Source: Streptomyces sp. NRRL WC-3742
Lineage (GTDB): Bacteria > Actinomycetota > Actinomycetes > Streptomycetales > Streptomycetaceae
Assembly (NCBI RefSeq): GCF_000720635.1
Contig: NZ_JOCF01000100.1
Coordinates: 1-24,265 of the forward strand
Direction of reading: 5' to 3'
DNA length: 24,265 bases
The notes below the pieces were generated by a model, which made no database searches, was not told the DNA's origin, and was given only the letters and a program-made list of their open reading frames with translations. Within the stretch, counting starts at the first letter, position 1. Every line of letters starts with the position of its first letter. Made by a program: the position numbers and the translations under genes. Shown piece after piece: positions 21,772 through 24,265 of the stretch.

Positions 21772-22020
21772 ATGCCTTCGGAACCCACCCCCGACCGCAT
21801 CCACACCGGAGACGTCTCCGGCACCTTCATCGTGGGCGACAACAACCACGTGACGAACACGAAGACGGAGAGCCCAGAGCAGCCGCAACCCCACCAGCGG
21901 AACTCGGCCGAGGACCACGCCGCCGTCTTCGCCGTGGAGCACGGCACCATGCGCGTCACCTACAACGCCGCGCCCGCGCCCGCCCCCGACCCGGACGGCG
22001 AGGACCGCACTCAGCCCTGA
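21772..22020 (+). CDS. 82-aa bipartite motif protein (putative adaptor)
   Basis: A tiny, apparently disordered protein made of two short motifs. Motif 1 (residues 9-28) is RIHTGDVSGTFIVGDNNHVT, identical at 15 of 20 positions to residues 13-32 of the STAND protein encoded 32 bp upstream. Motif 2 (52-65) is VFAVEHGTMRVTYN, sharing VFAV-x-x-G and the YN ending with the cyclase-like protein and VFAV-x-x-G with the 138-residue protein. Between them lies a polar linker rich in Glu, Gln, His and Pro; the tail is acidic/Pro-rich. GAAAGG lies 7 nt before the ATG. IVGDNNHV resembles the RHIM pattern and bacterial amyloid signalling motifs. I infer an adaptor that couples the STAND switch to the other motif-bearing proteins. 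Its last 10 bp overlap the convergent FHA gene. Confidence 0.7.
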   Translation: MPSEPTPDRIHTGDVSGTFIVGDNNHVTNTKTESPEQPQPHQRNSAEDHAAVFAVEHGTMRVTYNAAPAPAPDPDGEDRTQP

Positions 22021-22805
22021 CCGGCCAGCAGCTCCAGGTCCTGGGCGTTCAGTGTCGCCGTCCTCAACAGTTCCCTGATCAAGTTGACGCTCAGCATCGA
22101 GCCGACCGGCTCGCCGACCTCGTCGCGCGTCAGTCCGCGCACGCCCCGTCGGCGCAGCCGCTCGCGCACGTCCTCGACCGTGTTGGCGACCGACCTGAAG
22201 GTCCAGGACTTGGTCGCGTAGGGCGAGGCGTTGACCAGCCTGGCGGTGTCCTCCCAGGCCAACGGGAGCGGGAAGGCGTCCTGGCCCTCCAGGTAGCGCC
22301 GGGCGAGCGCGGTGAGCACCAGCCGCTCCTGCGGGGAGAGCGCGTAGACCGTCTCGGGGGCCGTGGTCTCCGCGCTGCTCGTGGAGCGGGGGTGCCGGTC
22401 GTCACCGTCGACGACGCGGACCTCCACCAGGTGGGAACGCTGCTTGGACGAGTTGATCACCAGCGGGGTGTACCCGGATTCGATGATCCGCTTGTGACCG
22501 GTGAGCATCAGCACGCCGTCGGGCAGTTCGATCGGCAGATTGCCGGTGTTGACCAGCCACCAGTCGCCCTCCGTGTCGGCGCGGGTGAACACACCGTGCC
22601 GACGGCTGACGGTCGGGTCGTCGACACCGACCGGCACGTGCACGTCCTCGCGGTCCCGCCCGAACAGCAGGGTGTAACGGCGCGGCGGCACGGCGTACCC
22701 GCCCTCCGGCCCGGTCACGAAGATCGTCCCGGGCGGCGCCGAGGGCACCCTGCCGGACGGGCTGCCCATCGGCAGGATCTGGGGTGGGAATCTCTCGTAC
22801 GCCAT
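22011..22805 (-). CDS. FHA domain protein with winged-helix C-terminus
   Basis: A 264-residue protein. ATG 22805 is chosen for the GGAGG 8 nt upstream; a longer frame exists but lacks a ribosome site. A Pro-rich start leads into an FHA domain: YTLLFGRDREDVHVPVG (G49-R50), VDDPTVSRRHGVF (S67-R-R-H70) and DWWLVNTGNLPIEL (Asn contact). It should bind phosphothreonine peptides. After a Ser/Thr/Glu linker, residues ~156-260 form a helical, winged-helix-like domain (LSPQERLVLTALARRYLEG; WTFRSVANTVEDVRERLRRR). The Ser/Thr kinase gene is divergent, so the protein is probably read by or recruited to that kinase. Its 3' end overlaps the 82-aa gene by 10 bp. A TACACT -10 on the minus strand (22834-22839) may drive it. 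Confidence 0.8.
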   Translation of the reverse strand: MAYERFPPQILPMGSPSGRVPSAPPGTIFVTGPEGGYAVPPRRYTLLFGRDREDVHVPVGVDDPTVSRRHGVFTRADTEGDWWLVNTGNLPIELPDGVLMLTGHKRIIESGYTPLVINSSKQRSHLVEVRVVDGDDRHPRSTSSAETTAPETVYALSPQERLVLTALARRYLEGQDAFPLPLAWEDTARLVNASPYATKSWTFRSVANTVEDVRERLRRRGVRGLTRDEVGEPVGSMLSVNLIRELLRTATLNAQDLELLAGQG

Positions 22806-22910
22806 CTCACATACCTCCGCCTCGGCTCGCGCCAGTGTATGAGCGCACCGAGAGGACCACTCCTCCCACCCGCATGCGATGTGCAGAGTTTGTGGCAGCA
22901 GCAACTGGGT

Positions 22911-22946
22911 TTGCTCGACGTGGACTTGCTCGATAGCCTGCCCGCC
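22911..22946 (+). promoter_or_regulatory. Promoter of the Ser/Thr kinase gene
   Basis: TTGCTC (22911-22916), 17 bp, TAGCCT (22934-22939): a good housekeeping-sigma promoter. Transcription would start about 7 nt later, at the GTG of 22947, so the mRNA is probably leaderless. Confidence 0.55.
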
Positions 22947-24265
22947 GTGAGCATGATCAGTCGGCCAACCACCGGGATCGACGGCACGGTCGCCGAACCA
23001 CTCGGTCCGGGCGATCCGCAGGAGATCGGCAGCTTCAGCATCATCGGCCTGCTCGGCACCGGCGGCATGGGCGAGGTCTACCTCGGGGCCTCGGACAGGG
23101 GCTACGCCGCCGTCAAGCTCGTCCGGCCGCGGCTGGTCTCCAGCGAGCGCTTCGAACGGGAGGTCGGCATCCTCTACCGTGTGCCGTTCGGGGTCGGACC
23201 GCGGGTGCTCGCGAGCGACAGCACTGCGGAACGCCCCTGGTTCGCCACCGAGTACGTCCCCGGGCTCACGGTGGACGAGGCGGTCCGGCTGCGCGGCCCG
23301 CTCCCCGCCGAGGCGCTGTGGCTACTGCTCTCCGAGACAGCCGCTCAACTGCGGGCCGTGCACGCGCGCGAGATCGCGCACCGCGACATCAATCCCGCGA
23401 ACGTCATGCTGGTGCGCGACGGCGTGAAGCTCATCGATTTCGGCATCGCGCGCGCCGCGGACCAGGCACGGCTCACCAGGAGCGGCGGCAGCTACGGAAC
23501 GCAGGGCTTCTCGGCACCGGAACAGCAGGCCGGGGACGAGGACGTGGCCGCGCCCGCGGACGTCTACTCGCTCGCAGCGCTCCTGCTCTACGCCGCCTCG
23601 GGTCGCACGCCCAGCGCTGTCCCCGACGTGGAGCCACTGCGCGCCGTGGACGCCGACCTCGCCGCCGTCATCGAGCCCTGTCTCACCACCGATCCCGGAG
23701 CACGCCCCACCGCACACGAGATCGTCACGGCGGCCCACACGCACCTGCTCGCTCCTCCCCCGTCCTGGCCGCCCGAGGTCATGTCACGCATCGACTCGCG
23801 ACGTGCCTTCGCCGAAACGCCGGTCGGCAAGCTGGAGACCGTCCCGCCACCGGACACGATCCCGGACCCGATCCCGGACCCGAAGCCCGACGCCGGGACC
23901 GTGCCCCTCCCACCATCGCGCCGCCCGCGCAGGCGCCTGCTCCTGCTACCCGTCGCCGCGGTGATCGCCCTCGGCGCGGGCGCGGCGTTCGTCCTCCTCC
24001 CGCCCACACCCCCGCAGAACCACACCTCGCAGGAGTCCGGCGGCACGTCGGTCGCCGCCGAGCCCTTGGCCGGGACGACGCACGGGCCCTCCGCGAGCCC
24101 GAGCACCCCGATCCCCACCACCGCCGCACCCTCTCCCCCGGCTTCCACCGCCCCGGCCGGCACTCCGCAGACGCCCTCTCCGAACCTGAGCCCCTCGGCC
24201 CTCCCCACCTCCGTCGGCAAACCCCCCCCCCCCCCCCCGAGTACGGCCCCCGCCACGCCCTCAGC
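22947..24265 (+). CDS. Ser/Thr protein kinase with single TM helix (partial)
   Basis: A Hanks-type kinase from GTG 22947 (ATG 22953 also possible), running off the window without a stop. G-loop LLGTGGMGEVYLG, VAIK-equivalent YAAVKLV (K57), EYVPGLTVDEAV hinge, catalytic loop AHRDINPANVML (D147), LIDFGIARA, and SAPEQQAG. In the catalytic loop the usual Lys of HRD-x-K-x-x-N is Asn (N149), an atypical feature. A Pro/Asp-rich linker, a basic cluster RRPRRR, one transmembrane helix (LLLLPVAAVIALGAGAAFVL, ~332-351) and a Pro/Ser/Thr-rich extracytoplasmic tail follow, including a poly-Pro run encoded by 17 consecutive C. The organisation is PknB-like without PASTA repeats in view. It is divergent from the FHA gene, a probable functional partner. 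Confidence 0.85.
   Translation, partial: MSMISRPTTGIDGTVAEPLGPGDPQEIGSFSIIGLLGTGGMGEVYLGASDRGYAAVKLVRPRLVSSERFEREVGILYRVPFGVGPRVLASDSTAERPWFATEYVPGLTVDEAVRLRGPLPAEALWLLLSETAAQLRAVHAREIAHRDINPANVMLVRDGVKLIDFGIARAADQARLTRSGGSYGTQGFSAPEQQAGDEDVAAPADVYSLAALLLYAASGRTPSAVPDVEPLRAVDADLAAVIEPCLTTDPGARPTAHEIVTAAHTHLLAPPPSWPPEVMSRIDSRRAFAETPVGKLETVPPPDTIPDPIPDPKPDAGTVPLPPSRRPRRRLLLLPVAAVIALGAGAAFVLLPPTPPQNHTSQESGGTSVAAEPLAGTTHGPSASPSTPIPTTAAPSPPASTAPAGTPQTPSPNLSPSALPTSVGKPPPPPPSTAPATPS
24222..24238. repeat. Poly-C tract of 17 bases inside kinase gene
   Basis: Seventeen uninterrupted C in frame within the kinase tail (Gly-Lys, then six Pro). Homopolymers this long slip during replication and are error-prone in sequencing, so the downstream frame is uncertain. 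Confidence 0.85.

Noticed and set aside
1..24265. tRNA, rRNA or riboswitch genes
   Set aside because: No cloverleaf, rRNA core or known riboswitch motif was recognised by eye. A covariance-model scan would be needed to exclude them.

Overview
The window is a very GC-rich piece of an actinomycete chromosome. Streptomyces or a close relative is the best guess, because of GC-rich third codon positions, many GTG starts, probable leaderless promoters, an LAxTG-type sortase signal, Tn554-like recombinase genes of the streptomycete type and a Ser/Thr kinase/FHA pair. It reads as accessory DNA: a left half littered with broken mobile and host genes, and a right half dominated by an intact, densely packed signalling island.

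Layout. 1-3263: a truncated acetyltransferase-like frame beside two perfect inverted repeats, a frameshifted secreted-protein gene coupled to a small membrane-protein gene, and a divergent LARTG-anchored surface-protein gene. 3447-5785: a Tn554-like transposition module in which a deletion appears to have removed the end of recombinase A and most of recombinase B, followed by a DUF6262 gene and a strong hairpin. 5905-7297: a dienelactone-hydrolase-like gene lacking the expected nucleophile, then remnants of an integrase and of an IS21-type transposase. 7300-8896: a short-chain dehydrogenase and a TetR regulator, divergent around a repeat-rich operator. 9068-12380: a NarL-type two-component pair divergent from a lipid-methyltransferase-like gene and a DedA gene. 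12506-13412: a decayed membrane-protein gene and an unrecognised small gene.

13424-22020 is the main item of interest. A minus-strand operon encodes, in transcription order, a nucleotidyl-cyclase-like protein, a small helical protein, a membrane PP2C phosphatase, a membrane YegI/TerY-P-type kinase, a vWA protein of the TerY/YegL type and a small membrane protein. Divergent from it lie a Crp/Fnr regulator, an 866-residue membrane-spanning STAND-type NTPase and an 82-residue protein. The small protein carries two motifs. The first repeats a motif at the N-terminus of the STAND protein; the second repeats the C-terminal motif of both the cyclase-like and the helical protein. I infer a prion-like or amyloid-motif relay: membrane STAND sensor to bipartite adaptor to cyclase-like/helical partners, with the phosphatase-kinase-vWA triad as the regulatory or output arm and the Crp-like protein as possible transcriptional control. 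An FHA-winged-helix protein and a divergent membrane Ser/Thr kinase (cut by the window edge) flank it and may belong to it.

All functional calls come from reading motifs by eye. No database search was possible, and family names rest on recognised sequence signatures.
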